64,000 nt of DNA, from NCBI GenBank assembly GCA_944324915.1, contig CALUYD010000005.1:40512-104511 (forward strand). The letters run 5' to 3'. This stretch comes from Candidatus Gastranaerophilales bacterium (GTDB lineage: Bacteria > Cyanobacteriota > Vampirovibrionia > Gastranaerophilales > Gastranaerophilaceae). Numbering within the stretch: the stretch's first letter is position 1; each line of letters starts with the position of its first letter. Below are positions 8,453 to 17,730 of the stretch, in pieces. A program made the translations under genes and the position numbers. Under the pieces are notes generated by a model. It saw only the letters and a program-made list of their open reading frames with translations, was not told where the DNA came from and did no database searches.

Positions 8453-11400
8453 ATATAATATCTAATTTACAAAAATCTCTATATTGGCAATATTGGCATT
8501 TATTTTCGTTTTCTGTGGGTTCAAAGTTAAATCCTTGCATGTTTTTTATTGCATTTTTATATTTTTCAACAACTTCTTTAACCTCATCTTCGCTGAATTC
8601 TAGAGTTACATTTTTATTTGGTTCTTCAGGAAAAATAAATGTTGTAGATTTAATTTTTTTATTTGTTGTTTTTTCAAGTGCAAATTTATAAAATGCCATT
8701 TGATTATAATAGTTTTCATAATCTTTGTCAGGTGCAATTGAGCTTTTTGATTTTGCTTTACCTGTTTTATAATCATAAATTATAAATTCGTCATTAATAC
8801 AATCAATTCTATCAATAAAGCCTATAAATTTTATATTATCAAGCTCGAAATTAAATTGTTTTTCGACTGCATAAAGCCACTCGATTGGCGTTGTAATTAA
8901 TTGATTGTAATATTTTTCAAGCGCTAAGCGTCCTCTTTGAAGATGTATTTCTTTTTGCTCAATTGATGACATAGGAAGTTTTTTAAGTTCAGAGTTAAAT
9001 TTTTCAATAACATCATCTTTATTAGGATAGTTTTTGTTTTTAATAGCATAATTAATTGCATATTCAAGAGCACTATGTATAGCACTTCCATAGCTTAGAG
9101 CGTTAGGGTTTAAATCTTTTGCGCTAAGCTCTAAAATTTTATCGTATAAATATTGTCTTGGACAATTTAGATAAGTATTCAGTGCAGTAGCTGAATATGC
9201 GCGATTGTTTAGCATTGCGGTTATAAAATTATTGAAATCTTTTTTATAATCATAATCTTTTTTAACGATTGTTTTTTTAATATCTTGCCAAAATTCTTCA
9301 ATAGTTAATGTTGGCATTTCTTTAATTTCTAAAAGATTTTGAATTTTGGTTATAAAACAAGAAGGAGTTTTATCAATCGGATAAGATAAATAAAGCCCAT
9401 GACGAGCTCTTGTCATACCTACATACATTACTTTTATATTTTGTGATATTTTTTCTTCTTTTAGCTCGTCCTCATTTTTATATTCATCAGGATTAAGCGG
9501 AATTGCTGATTTTATAGAGTTTCTGTTTTTTTCCCACTTTGTATCTGTTAATGTCGGCATAAAAACAAAATCGTATTCTTTACCTTTTGAGCTATGGTAA
9601 GTTGATAATTGTATAGCGTTTAGTGGCATTGGGGCTTTATCTGTTTTAATTTCAATTTCATCTGCGATTGAAATATCTAAATATTCTATAAAATCTTCAA
9701 GCGAGGTAGTTTTATAAATTTCGCTATAATCAAGCGCTTCATCTATAAATTTTTTAATCCCTGCAATGTTTTCTGTTTTATTTATTTCGCAATTTAAGTA
9801 ATAGTCAAAAATTCCTGTTTTAGCGCCTGCTTCAAGGATAATATTTTTTAAATTTTCGCTATTTTTATATTCTTTTAAATATTTAAAAGTTTTGATAAAA
9901 TTTTCTATTTTTTCTTTTTCAACAAATTCTTCTTTTATTTCTTCTATGCAATCTATTATTGATTTATGGTTAGTTTTTTGTTGAAAAATAAGCTCAAAAT
10001 CTTTAGGATTTATTGAAAAAGGCTTATTTAAAAGTAATTTAGTAAGTTTATCAGAATATAAATCAATATTACACAAGGCTTTTAAATAATAATATAAAAC
10101 TAATGATGATTTAATCTCAAAAATGCTTTTTCCTTCTTTTAGTTCTGATAAAATATTTCTTTCTTTAAGCATTTGAGAAAAAGTTTCCAATTCTTTATTA
10201 GAGCGAGTTAAAATTGCAATTTCAGAAAGATTTTTATTGCCGTCTTTATCCTTGGGGCAATCGGGCGAATTTATAATTTCTTCTATTTTATTAATTATTT
10301 CATTGTATTCTTGTAAAATATTTTGGTATTTTGTTAATTCAACTTTTTTTTCTTTTGCTTTTATTTTTTCATTTTTTGCAATTAAATCTTTATTTATATT
10401 GTATTTTTCAAATTTTGGGTTTATTTCTAATCTTTTATCGTCTTGTTTTGTAAGCTCTCTTGAAATATCGAGAATGCTTTGTGTAGAGCGCATATTTTCG
10501 TTTAGGCAGATAACTTTTGTATCAGCAAAATTTGTTAAATATTTTTCAATAGTATCTAGTTTTGCGCCTTGAAACGAATATACAATTTGATCATCATCAC
10601 CTACAACAAAAATATTTTCACAATTTGATGATAAATGGAAAACTATTTCATTTTGAGATTTGTTTGTATCTTGATATTCATCAACCAAAACAAATTCAAA
10701 TTGCTTTGCAATTTCTTCAAGAAAAATCGGACTTGTTTCAAACTTATCTAAAACCAATGAAATCATATCGTTAAAATCAATAAAATGATATTTTTCCATT
10801 TTTGATTGATAAAATTCATATAAATCCCATAATTCTTTTATCTTTTGGATGTTTTCTTCAAATTCAAGAACTTTTTTTTCATCGGTTATGGTTTTGTAAT
10901 TGCCTTTTGCGTGTTTTTCTTCAATTTTTTCTTTTAGTTTATTTAGTTTTGGATACCAATCCTCGTTATATTTTAGATTGTATTCAAATTCTTCTTTTGT
11001 TAATCTGTTTCTTTTTATCTCATTGATTTTTCTTAAAATATCTTCTATACAGGCATAGGGGTCGTTTTTGCTGTTTTTTAAATATTTTGGCTTAAATTCA
11101 TCAATACATTCTTTTAATAAAGCTCTTGAGGTTGTATCTTTGATAATTTTAATATTATCTGATAAATCAAAATAATGGCCGTATTGTTCGATTAAATTTA
11201 AACAGAAGCTGTGATATGTATAAATATTTATATCATTGATATTTTTAATTTCATTATTAAGTCTTTCTTTCATTTCTTTTGCTGCGGTGTCAGAAAAAGT
11301 AAGACATAGGATTTTTTTAGCATCTATATTGTTATTTAGTATATTTTTAATTCTTTGAATGATAGTATATGTTTTGCCTGTTCCGGGTCCTGCAAGCACT

Positions 11401-11474
11401 AAATATTTTCCATAGATATTATTAATACATTCTTGTTGCTTTTGGTTGGGTGTTTTTTCTTTTAGTTCTGTCAT
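8451..11474 (-). CDS. UvrD/PcrA-like helicase with C-terminal PD-(D/E)XK nuclease
   Basis: A 1007-residue protein starting at the ATG at 11474, which has an AAAAAAGGA site at correct spacing; an upstream TTG is unsupported. Superfamily 1A helicase motifs are present: Walker A AGPGTGKT near residue 30, the DEYQDT Walker B, GDDDQIVYSF and GMTRARHGLYL. The C-terminus is a RecB-type nuclease (SYGSAIHSALE, GFIDRID, YDYKTGK). Four cysteines frame it, one in NCPRQY and three in CQYCQYRDFC, as in the iron-sulfur nucleases of AddB and Cas4. The likely role is DNA end processing in recombination and repair. No AddB or RecC partner lies nearby. Confidence 0.88.
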   Translation of the reverse strand: MTELKEKTPNQKQQECINNIYGKYLVLAGPGTGKTYTIIQRIKNILNNNIDAKKILCLTFSDTAAKEMKERLNNEIKNINDINIYTYHSFCLNLIEQYGHYFDLSDNIKIIKDTTSRALLKECIDEFKPKYLKNSKNDPYACIEDILRKINEIKRNRLTKEEFEYNLKYNEDWYPKLNKLKEKIEEKHAKGNYKTITDEKKVLEFEENIQKIKELWDLYEFYQSKMEKYHFIDFNDMISLVLDKFETSPIFLEEIAKQFEFVLVDEYQDTNKSQNEIVFHLSSNCENIFVVGDDDQIVYSFQGAKLDTIEKYLTNFADTKVICLNENMRSTQSILDISRELTKQDDKRLEINPKFEKYNINKDLIAKNEKIKAKEKKVELTKYQNILQEYNEIINKIEEIINSPDCPKDKDGNKNLSEIAILTRSNKELETFSQMLKERNILSELKEGKSIFEIKSSLVLYYYLKALCNIDLYSDKLTKLLLNKPFSINPKDFELIFQQKTNHKSIIDCIEEIKEEFVEKEKIENFIKTFKYLKEYKNSENLKNIILEAGAKTGIFDYYLNCEINKTENIAGIKKFIDEALDYSEIYKTTSLEDFIEYLDISIADEIEIKTDKAPMPLNAIQLSTYHSSKGKEYDFVFMPTLTDTKWEKNRNSIKSAIPLNPDEYKNEDELKEEKISQNIKVMYVGMTRARHGLYLSYPIDKTPSCFITKIQNLLEIKEMPTLTIEEFWQDIKKTIVKKDYDYKKDFNNFITAMLNNRAYSATALNTYLNCPRQYLYDKILELSAKDLNPNALSYGSAIHSALEYAINYAIKNKNYPNKDDVIEKFNSELKKLPMSSIEQKEIHLQRGRLALEKYYNQLITTPIEWLYAVEKQFNFELDNIKFIGFIDRIDCINDEFIIYDYKTGKAKSKSSIAPDKDYENYYNQMAFYKFALEKTTNKKIKSTTFIFPEEPNKNVTLEFSEDEVKEVVEKYKNAIKNMQGFNFEPTENENKCQYCQYRDFCKLDII

Positions 11475-11573
11475 TTTTAATCCTTTTTTCGGTTTTTTCA
11501 ATTATACCATTTTTTATTTTCTTTTAGCCAATATGCTAATTGAAAAAATTTATAAAAGTTTAAAAATATAATT

Positions 11574-11963
11574 ATGATGAATTTGGATTGGTATAATAAT
11601 TTAATTTCGCCTCCTTTAAGCCCGCCTAGCTTTATATTTGCTCCTGTTTGGACTGTTTTATATGTATTGATTTTTATTTCTTTAATAATCTATATAAGCA
11701 AAAAAGCCCCTGATAAAGGGCTTGGTTATTTTTATTTTTCTATTCAAATGCTTTTAAATTTTCTTTGGACTTCTGTGTTTTTTGGATTTAAAAATATTTT
11801 CTTAGCGCTTGTTGTCATTGTTTTTATGAATATTTTTCTATATATGACAATTAGAAAATTTATGCTTGTTTCAAAAACGGCTTCAATTTTGTTGTTGCCA
11901 TATTTTTTGTGGATATTATTTGCATGTTATTTAAATTTAGGATATTTGCTATTAAATAACTGA
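11574..11963 (+). CDS. tspO: TspO/MBR family tryptophan-rich membrane protein
   Basis: A 129-residue protein with five hydrophobic helices and the family's Trp/Pro pattern: SPPSFIFAPVWTVLY, LNFLWTSVFFGFKN and PYFLWILFACYLNLGYLLLN. TspO proteins bind porphyrins and other hydrophobic ligands and act in stress responses. The start is either of two adjacent ATGs (11574 or 11577). No clear ribosome site is present, though TATAAT lies at 11567-11572. Its stop codon directly abuts the stop of the converging EF-hand gene. Confidence 0.85.
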   Translation: MMNLDWYNNLISPPLSPPSFIFAPVWTVLYVLIFISLIIYISKKAPDKGLGYFYFSIQMLLNFLWTSVFFGFKNIFLALVVIVFMNIFLYMTIRKFMLVSKTASILLLPYFLWILFACYLNLGYLLLNN

Positions 11964-12611
11964 TTATAATTGTTCTTGAGCTAAGCTATCTAAATAGTAG
12001 CCTTTTAATTCTTCATAAGTTTCAGGTTTAATCATGTTATTTATTAAGTATGAAATAAAGTCTGATGCTTCATCAATATTGAATTTTCCATCACCTTGGT
12101 CTTTTAGATAACCTTCTTGATTTTCATCAAGGCTGTATCTATCTAAATTTTTATAGAATGACGCCATTTCATCAGCGCTTAGGTAGCCGTTTTTATCTGA
12201 ATTTCCCATACCTTCATCAATTATGGTAAATGTTAGGTCGCACATTGTAAGGATTTCAGCATAAGTTTCTTTATCAATTTCATCGCCTAAAGTTTCTGTT
12301 TGAGCTGTTACATATTCTTCAAAACTTATTTGATTATCACCATCAATGTCTGTTGCAAGTATTTCAGCTTTACCTAGTTCTTGAAGTTGAGCAGAATAAT
12401 CTTCTTCGTTATTCGGGTCTTTTCCTTCCATGAAATTATATTCATAGCCGATTTTGTCAATATTATCGTAATATTCTTTATACGCATTAAAAACATCAAG
12501 TCCTGTTTGCGCTTCATTTAATTTTTGAGTAGTTTCTACAATATTTGCTTCATGAGACTTTTGCCAAGTTATCATATTGTCAAATACTTGAATGCCTGTT
12601 GTAGTAGTCAT
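11964..12611 (-). CDS. EF-hand calcium-binding protein
   Basis: A 215-residue acidic protein with no signal peptide. Two EF-hand loops are visible: DIDGDNQISFEE (around residue 94) and NSDKNGYLSADE (around residue 138). A third, degenerate one lies at DQGDGKFNIDEA. A coiled or helical N-terminal part of 80 residues precedes them. Calcium binding is likely from the loop residues, but the role is unknown. A GAGGAT ribosome site precedes the ATG. It is divergent from the CoA-disulfide reductase gene. Confidence 0.78.
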   Translation of the reverse strand: MTTTTGIQVFDNMITWQKSHEANIVETTQKLNEAQTGLDVFNAYKEYYDNIDKIGYEYNFMEGKDPNNEEDYSAQLQELGKAEILATDIDGDNQISFEEYVTAQTETLGDEIDKETYAEILTMCDLTFTIIDEGMGNSDKNGYLSADEMASFYKNLDRYSLDENQEGYLKDQGDGKFNIDEASDFISYLINNMIKPETYEELKGYYLDSLAQEQL

Positions 12612-12665
12612 ATTTTATCCTCGTTTTGTGCGTGTAAATTAATAAAGTATTTTTTTTGAAAGAAA

Positions 12666-12694
12666 TTGACAATGATGTTATAAATCTTTACAAT
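12666..12694 (+). promoter_or_regulatory. Near-consensus sigma-70 promoter
   Basis: TTGACA (12666-12671), a 17-base spacer and TACAAT (12689-12694). Transcription would start near 12701. A GAGGAAAG ribosome site follows at 12712-12719, just before the ATG at 12721. This is the best-matching promoter in the window for a protein gene. Confidence 0.85.
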
Positions 12695-12720
12695 TTATTA
12701 ATAACTAAAATGAGGAAAGT

Positions 12721-14343
12721 ATGAGAGTAGTAATAATTGGTGGCGGTGCAGCTGGTGCAAGTTGTGCTACAAGATTAAGAAGATTGGATGAAAATTGCGA
12801 AATAATTATTTTAGAGCGCACAGATGAAGTTTCTATTGCTAATTGCGCTTTACCTTATTATTGCTCAGATGTTATAGAAGATAGGGATAATATTCTTGTA
12901 TCTACTCCAATGCGCTTCAAGAATATGTTTAATATTGATGTTTATTTAAATACTGAAGTAATTGATATAAATCGCCTTGAAAAATATGTATTAACAAATA
13001 ATAATGAAAAATTTTACTATGATAAATTAGTTTTAGCGCAGGGTGCAAGTCCAATAAAACCCAATTTTATTCAGGATTTTAAAAATATTTTTACTCTAAG
13101 AACTCTTTTTGATGCGGATAAAATTAAAGATTATATTTCTAAAAATAATCCTCAAAAAGCAGTTGTCATAGGTGCTGGTTTTATTGGTGTTGAAATGGCT
13201 GAAAATCTTGTTCATCTTGGGCTTAAAACAACACTTATTGAAATGAAAGATAAAATCCTAGCACCAATTGATAATGAATTAACTTTAATGGCTCAAAATG
13301 AAATGAGAAAAAATGGAGTTGAATTGATTTTATCAAATGGTGTAAAAAATATTAATGAATTTGAAATTGAGCTTACAAAAGGCGAAAAAATTCAATACGA
13401 TATTTTGATTTTAGCGCTTGGTGTTAAGCCTGAAATTAAGTTAGCTCAAAAAATTGGACTCGAAGTAAATATTGGAATAAAAGTTAATGATAATATGCAA
13501 ACATCTGATAATGATATTTACGCAGGTGGAGATAGTGTTGAAACGAAGAATTTTGTTTTGGATAATTATTCTTTAGCTTTATTAGCAGGACCCGCTAACA
13601 GGCAAGGAAGAATTATAGCAGATAATATTTGCAAAATTAAATCGACTTACAAAAAGACTCAAAGTACCTCTGTTGTAAAAGTTTTTGATTATACAGTTGC
13701 ATGTTGCGGTGTTGGCGAGTTTTTGTTAAAAAAAGAAAATGTTGCATATAAAAAAATATTGATATTTAATAACTCACATGCATCATATTATCCTAATGCG
13801 CAGATGAATTTATATGAATTGCTTTTTGATAATAATGGTAAAATTCTTGGCGCTCAAGGAATTGGAAAAGATGGCGTTGAAAAAAGAATTGATGTAATAG
13901 CTTCAATTATGAGAAATAATGGATTGGTTCAAGATTTAATCGATAGCGAATTATGCTATGCACCTCCTTATTCATCAGCAAAAGATGCTGTGAATATTTT
14001 AGGAATGTGTGCTGATAATGTTTTAAGAGGGTATTTAAAACCTATTTATTTAGATGACATAAAAGACTCTTATTTAATTGATGTAAGACCTTTTGAAATG
14101 TATAAGACGGGTTCTGTTGAGGGAGCTATAAATATTCCTCTTGCTCAACTAAGGGCTAAATTAAATCAAATTCCAAAAGATAAAAAAATAGTTGTATTTT
14201 GCGAAACAGGATACACAAGTTATTTAGCTTCAAGAATTTTGTTACAGAATGGATTTTGCGAAGTTTATTCTCTTATGGCAGGCATGAAGTTATATAGAGA
14301 AATGTTTTATGACTTCAACAATAAGAAAGAAAGTTTTGCTTAA
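12721..14343 (+). CDS. CoA-disulfide reductase with C-terminal rhodanese domain
   Basis: A 540-residue flavoprotein of the CoADR-RHD type. It has an FAD-binding GGGAAGASCA motif at residues 7-16, and the active-site cysteine of CoA-disulfide reductases is Cys42 (ANCALPYY). NAD(P)H binding is shown by VVIGAGFIGVEMAENL, and the FAD motif by YAGGDS. From about residue 445 a rhodanese domain follows, with the likely sulfur-carrying Cys494 (VVFCETGYTS). Family members reduce CoA disulfide, persulfide or polysulfide with NAD(P)H, so a role in redox and sulfane-sulfur balance is likely. It appears to be a single-gene unit with its own strong promoter. Confidence 0.9.
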   Translation: MRVVIIGGGAAGASCATRLRRLDENCEIIILERTDEVSIANCALPYYCSDVIEDRDNILVSTPMRFKNMFNIDVYLNTEVIDINRLEKYVLTNNNEKFYYDKLVLAQGASPIKPNFIQDFKNIFTLRTLFDADKIKDYISKNNPQKAVVIGAGFIGVEMAENLVHLGLKTTLIEMKDKILAPIDNELTLMAQNEMRKNGVELILSNGVKNINEFEIELTKGEKIQYDILILALGVKPEIKLAQKIGLEVNIGIKVNDNMQTSDNDIYAGGDSVETKNFVLDNYSLALLAGPANRQGRIIADNICKIKSTYKKTQSTSVVKVFDYTVACCGVGEFLLKKENVAYKKILIFNNSHASYYPNAQMNLYELLFDNNGKILGAQGIGKDGVEKRIDVIASIMRNNGLVQDLIDSELCYAPPYSSAKDAVNILGMCADNVLRGYLKPIYLDDIKDSYLIDVRPFEMYKTGSVEGAINIPLAQLRAKLNQIPKDKKIVVFCETGYTSYLASRILLQNGFCEVYSLMAGMKLYREMFYDFNNKKESFA

Positions 14344-14373
14344 TTTTATGGTTTTATTGTAGACAATTTTAAT

Positions 14374-15306
14374 TTATTTTTCTTCTTTGAATATTATCAT
14401 TGCGGCAAGCCCAAGAATGATTGAGCCTACAAAAACTTCTGTTGGAAACATCGGCACTAAATTTTTATCTAGTATCATTGGAATTAACAAAATTGCGCCT
14501 GCGGGAGGAAAATTAATTTTTATTTTATTTAAAGTTATAAATAATATAATGCAAGAAATTGCAGTACAAATTGATAGAGGGTAATTTAAGTAAATATTAA
14601 AGAATAATCTTATTGAACTTCCGATAAATGCACTAAAGGTCATTAAGGCTATTATGTATAGAGGTTTTTTTCTTGCAGGGCTTTTTGGGTTGGACAATTC
14701 GCTAAACATTACTATTAATGGCGGAGCTAGGAAATATATTTGGTGTGTTTTAAATGGAATTAAAGCTATTAATGAGAATACAGCTAATAATTTTAGCCAT
14801 TTTATTGTTTGTGTTTTTAAATTAAAATCGCAGGGTGTAAATTTGTTTATTGGTTTAAGATGATTTTTTTCCATTATCCATTGTGCAAATATTATTATTA
14901 ATGCCATAATCATGACCGCTAAAGGGTAGATATAGCTTGTTGTTTTTAGGTAAACAGGTAAAATGCAAGCAGAAATAATAGGTATAAAATTAGATTTGCA
15001 AAGAGTTAATATAAATCCACAAAAAGCAAAAGATAAGCAAACTTGTATAATTAATGGAAATGGGCAAAATTTAACAATTAAGACACCAAAAAGTGCTGCA
15101 AGTGTCATTAGTATAAAAATTCTTCTTTTGTTTACCCTCCAAGGCTGTTGTTCTGAAATCCAAGCGCCTATTGTTAGTGCGCAAATTTCAGGGAATATGA
15201 TCTCTTTTTCTCCACTGAGCTCTGCAAGCCACACCATTGAAATTGCCATTAAAATTCCAAATAAATATCTTTCGGTTCTTATTGTTTTTAATAATTTAGC
15301 TTTCAT
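14374..15306 (-). CDS. HPP-like membrane protein with internal duplication
   Basis: A 310-residue protein with about ten hydrophobic segments. The two halves resemble each other. FPEICALTIGAWISEQQPW followed by a basic KRRIFILMTLAALFG in the first half matches APPLIVMFSELSNPKSP followed by RKKPLYIIALMTFSAFIG in the second. Likewise SNFIPIISACILPVYL matches NFPPAGAILLIPMIL. The FPPAGA segment recalls the HPP family of membrane proteins (some are nitrite transporters), but the match is only by eye. Substrate unknown. It lies downstream of tRNA-Ala on the same strand, with a terminator between. Confidence 0.65.
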   Translation of the reverse strand: MKAKLLKTIRTERYLFGILMAISMVWLAELSGEKEIIFPEICALTIGAWISEQQPWRVNKRRIFILMTLAALFGVLIVKFCPFPLIIQVCLSFAFCGFILTLCKSNFIPIISACILPVYLKTTSYIYPLAVMIMALIIIFAQWIMEKNHLKPINKFTPCDFNLKTQTIKWLKLLAVFSLIALIPFKTHQIYFLAPPLIVMFSELSNPKSPARKKPLYIIALMTFSAFIGSSIRLFFNIYLNYPLSICTAISCIILFITLNKIKINFPPAGAILLIPMILDKNLVPMFPTEVFVGSIILGLAAMIIFKEEK

Positions 15307-15355
15307 TGTTTTTGATTTTAAAAAATTGATTTATATTAGTAGAATAAAAATGTAT

Positions 15356-15384
15356 AAAAAAAGAGCCTTTCAAAGGCTCTTTTT
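15356..15384 (-). terminator. Terminator after tRNA-Ala
   Basis: The perfect hairpin AAAGAGCC / GGCTCTTT with loop TTTCAAA is flanked by A and T runs on both sides, so it works in either direction. It starts two bases after the tRNA 3' CCA on the minus strand. Confidence 0.85.
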
Positions 15385-15385
15385 A

Positions 15386-15461
15386 TGGTGGAGGTTAGGA
15401 GATTCGAACTCCTGACCCCCTGCGTGCAAAGCAGGTGCTCTACCAGCTGAGCTAAACCCCC
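15386..15461 (-). tRNA. tRNA-Ala (anticodon TGC)
   Basis: The minus strand folds as a 76-base tRNA with encoded CCA. The acceptor is GGGGGTT paired with AACCTCC (one G-T pair). The D arm is GCTC..GAGC. The anticodon stem is CCTGC/GCAGG around the loop TTTGCAC, giving TGC. The T arm carries GTTCGAATC. This reads GCA, GCG and GCT type alanine codons. Confidence 0.97.
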
Positions 15462-15490
15462 ATGAGGTCTTGTCCCTTAGGACAATTATG

Positions 15491-15519
15491 ATATTAAATT
15501 AAACAAAAAAAATAATCAA
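15491..15519 (-). promoter_or_regulatory. Promoter of tRNA-Ala
   Basis: On the minus strand TTGATT (15519-15514), a 17-base spacer and TAATAT (15496-15491). Start is expected near 15484, about 23 bases before the mature tRNA. A small hairpin (TTGTCC / GGACAA, 15470-15485) lies in the short leader. Confidence 0.6.
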
Positions 15520-15551
15520 GTCTTTTTTTAAAATTATGTTAATATAATTTT

Positions 15552-16508
15552 ATGACCAATGAAAATAAGTTATTAAAACAACCTAAAGTATCTTTAATTA
15601 TAACTTTTTACAATCTTTGCGAATATATTAATGACTGCGTTTTATCCATATTAAATCAAACTTATCAAAATTTTGAAATAATAATTGTTGATGACAATTC
15701 AAATAATGAAAATGCTGAGATTTTAAAACAATTCAAAAATGAAAAAATTAAAATTATTCATTTAAATGAAAATAAAGGGCAATTATTGGCGTTTTATGAA
15801 GGTTTAGCGTATGCAGAAGGTGAATTTATCTGTATGATTGATGCTGATGATATATTGCTTCCAAATTATCTAAAAACTTTGCTTTTAGCACATTTAAATA
15901 ATAATTTTGCTTTAATTAGCTGTGGATTTGGCGAGATAAATGAAAAAAATGAAATTACTTCTTTTTCAAACAATAAAACTAAAAAAATGATAAAATATGA
16001 TGAAATTGAAAATTTATTCAATAAAAATGATTACTTTGAACTTGTTGAAGTTAAAGCCCCCTTTGGTTTATGGAGTTGGAATACATCGACATCGGCAATG
16101 TTTAGAAAAAGCGCTCTAGATATTTTAAAATTTTATCCTGATAAAGCATATTGGAAAACGGGAGCAGATAAGGTTATTTTTTCTCTTTTGCATTTAATTG
16201 GAGGCTCTGCGAATATTTCAAGTATAAATTATTTATATAGACACCATAATAAAAATAACTCGCAAACATCCTTATGTACAGGGAATAAAAAATTTTTAGG
16301 TGAAAATTACGTAAATAAAATAATCGCTTGGAATAAAAAAATTAGAATTGATACACTAAAAATGTTTTTAAATAATAAAAATGAATTAATTGAAAAATTT
16401 AATAAAATTAACTATTTTAAAATGTTATATAGAGTAATTTTTTGCATAAATATAAAAGTATGCGCAAAAATTATAAAAACTTTTGCGCATAAATTAATTT
16501 GTTTTTAA
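15552..16508 (+). CDS. Family 2 glycosyltransferase
   Basis: A 318-residue GT-A enzyme. It begins with VSLIITFYNLCEYINDC (nucleotide-sugar binding strand), then IIIVDDNSNNENA and the metal-binding ICMIDADDIL near residue 95. The last 60 residues are very basic and may touch the membrane. It stands alone, about 4 kb before the main glycan locus, with no adjacent glycan genes. An extended -10 (TGTTAATAT, -10 hexamer 15540-15545) places a predicted transcription start exactly on the ATG, and there is no ribosome site, so the mRNA may be leaderless. Confidence 0.85.
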   Translation: MTNENKLLKQPKVSLIITFYNLCEYINDCVLSILNQTYQNFEIIIVDDNSNNENAEILKQFKNEKIKIIHLNENKGQLLAFYEGLAYAEGEFICMIDADDILLPNYLKTLLLAHLNNNFALISCGFGEINEKNEITSFSNNKTKKMIKYDEIENLFNKNDYFELVEVKAPFGLWSWNTSTSAMFRKSALDILKFYPDKAYWKTGADKVIFSLLHLIGGSANISSINYLYRHHNKNNSQTSLCTGNKKFLGENYVNKIIAWNKKIRIDTLKMFLNNKNELIEKFNKINYFKMLYRVIFCINIKVCAKIIKTFAHKLICF

Positions 16509-16517
16509 TAACACAAT

Positions 16518-16718
16518 CTAAGCTATCACATCAAGTTTTTGTCCGCTACCTTGCATAGGAACTTGATTATTCTTTGCGGTGGGCAGATTTTGCACAATGT
16601 GATTTTGATTTTGTGCTATTTGCGAATTTTGAGCCAGCTTTGAATCGTAAGCATCTCTAGGATTTTTAGATTCATTAGCCTTAAATGATAAAGATGTTTG
16701 AGATAATCTTGAAATCAT
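16518..16718 (-). CDS. Small disordered hypothetical protein with SFKAN motif
   Basis: A 66-residue protein starting at the ATG at 16718, which has a GGAG site at good spacing. It has no hydrophobic segment, is rich in Gln, Asn, Ser and Ala, and looks disordered. Near its N-terminus it carries LSFKANESK, akin to the SFG/SFK motif in other hypotheticals of this window. Function unknown. The strong ribosome site is the main support that it is translated. Confidence 0.55.
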   Translation of the reverse strand: MISRLSQTSLSFKANESKNPRDAYDSKLAQNSQIAQNQNHIVQNLPTAKNNQVPMQGSGQKLDVIA

Positions 16719-16826
16719 TATTTTCTCCTTACAACACAATTTTACAAAACACCTGCAAAATATTTTTTGCCATGAACTTATTCATTATAACACATGCTAT
16801 ATTTTGTGTAAAATCAATCTTTAGGA

Positions 16827-17657
16827 TTAAATTTTAGAATCAATTATAAAACTTTTAAAGTCTTCTTTTATAAAACCTAGTTTTTCTTCAATATATTTAA
16901 ATCCTTCAGAAATAACTTCCACAATAGGATTATCTTCTATTGCCTTCTTAACCTTAATAGCGCCCTTTTTGCTATTTGTTTTTAAAAATTTTAAACCGCT
17001 TTGAGTTTGAGCAAATTTTGTAGTTTCTTTTACTTCTTTAGTATCTGTATTTATTTCAAAAGTATTAAAACATCTTTTTAAAATAGTTTTATCATTTTTG
17101 CTTTTGCGTGTCGTACTTCTATATAATCTTTGAATTGGCGAATTATCGTATCTTTCTACGCTTCTTTTTACAATTATCTCATCACCATTATCTACTATGG
17201 TTTCATGAAAAAGTTTTCTAAATAATTCATTTCCGTCTTTATCAAATTTTTTACTTTGTACTAATTTGCCATCTACATAGGTAAGTTCAAAATAATCTTT
17301 CCCATGGGATTTTATTTCACTAATTGGTGTTTTCTGCGCTTTTGCATTTTCCATTAAATCAGCTATTTTTGATTGCAAACTTTCAATTTGTTCTTTTAAT
17401 TGTTTTATTATTGCGTCGTCTGTCGTATTTTTTGTTTTTGATTTAGTTAACCCATATAAAACGCTCAAAATCAATGCAGCCGCAATGCCTATTATAGTTA
17501 ATCCTTTTGTATTTATTTTCTTTTGTTCTTCTTGAGGTTTATTTGTATTTGGGGCAGGTTGCGTAATACTTTTTTCAAGATTAATATTTTCTTGTGCTTT
17601 TTTAATAGTCGAATTTAAATATCCGAGATTTGCATTGCTTAAAGCCACTTTTTCCAT
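16827..17657 (-). CDS. Single-pass membrane hypothetical protein with coiled coil
   Basis: A 276-residue protein. Residues 1-50 are polar, a single transmembrane segment spans about residues 52-69 (LTIIGIAAALILSVLYGL), and a heptad-like coiled coil follows (residues 80-108, IKQLKEQIESLQSKIADLM). A basic domain of about 150 residues comes next, containing YFELTYVDGKLVQSKKFDKDG, a repeat-like strand motif. AAAGGG precedes the ATG. I do not recognise the family. The topology suggests a cytoplasmic N-terminus or a small anchored surface domain. Confidence 0.7.
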   Translation of the reverse strand: MEKVALSNANLGYLNSTIKKAQENINLEKSITQPAPNTNKPQEEQKKINTKGLTIIGIAAALILSVLYGLTKSKTKNTTDDAIIKQLKEQIESLQSKIADLMENAKAQKTPISEIKSHGKDYFELTYVDGKLVQSKKFDKDGNELFRKLFHETIVDNGDEIIVKRSVERYDNSPIQRLYRSTTRKSKNDKTILKRCFNTFEINTDTKEVKETTKFAQTQSGLKFLKTNSKKGAIKVKKAIEDNPIVEVISEGFKYIEEKLGFIKEDFKSFIIDSKI

Positions 17658-17730
17658 TTATAACCCTTTCGTTAGCGTTATTTTTTAAAGGATTATAAAC
17701 AAAAAAATTGAACATTAACTTAATAAAAAT

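Noticed and set aside
10237..11026. Plus-strand frames inside the helicase-nuclease gene
   Set aside because: Shadow frames opposite a clear conserved coding region; no ribosome sites.
15386..15461. Repeat array at tRNA-Ala, like those at ssrA and tRNA-Val
   Set aside because: I looked downstream of its 3' end and found only one terminator and then a normal gene; no copies of the tRNA end.
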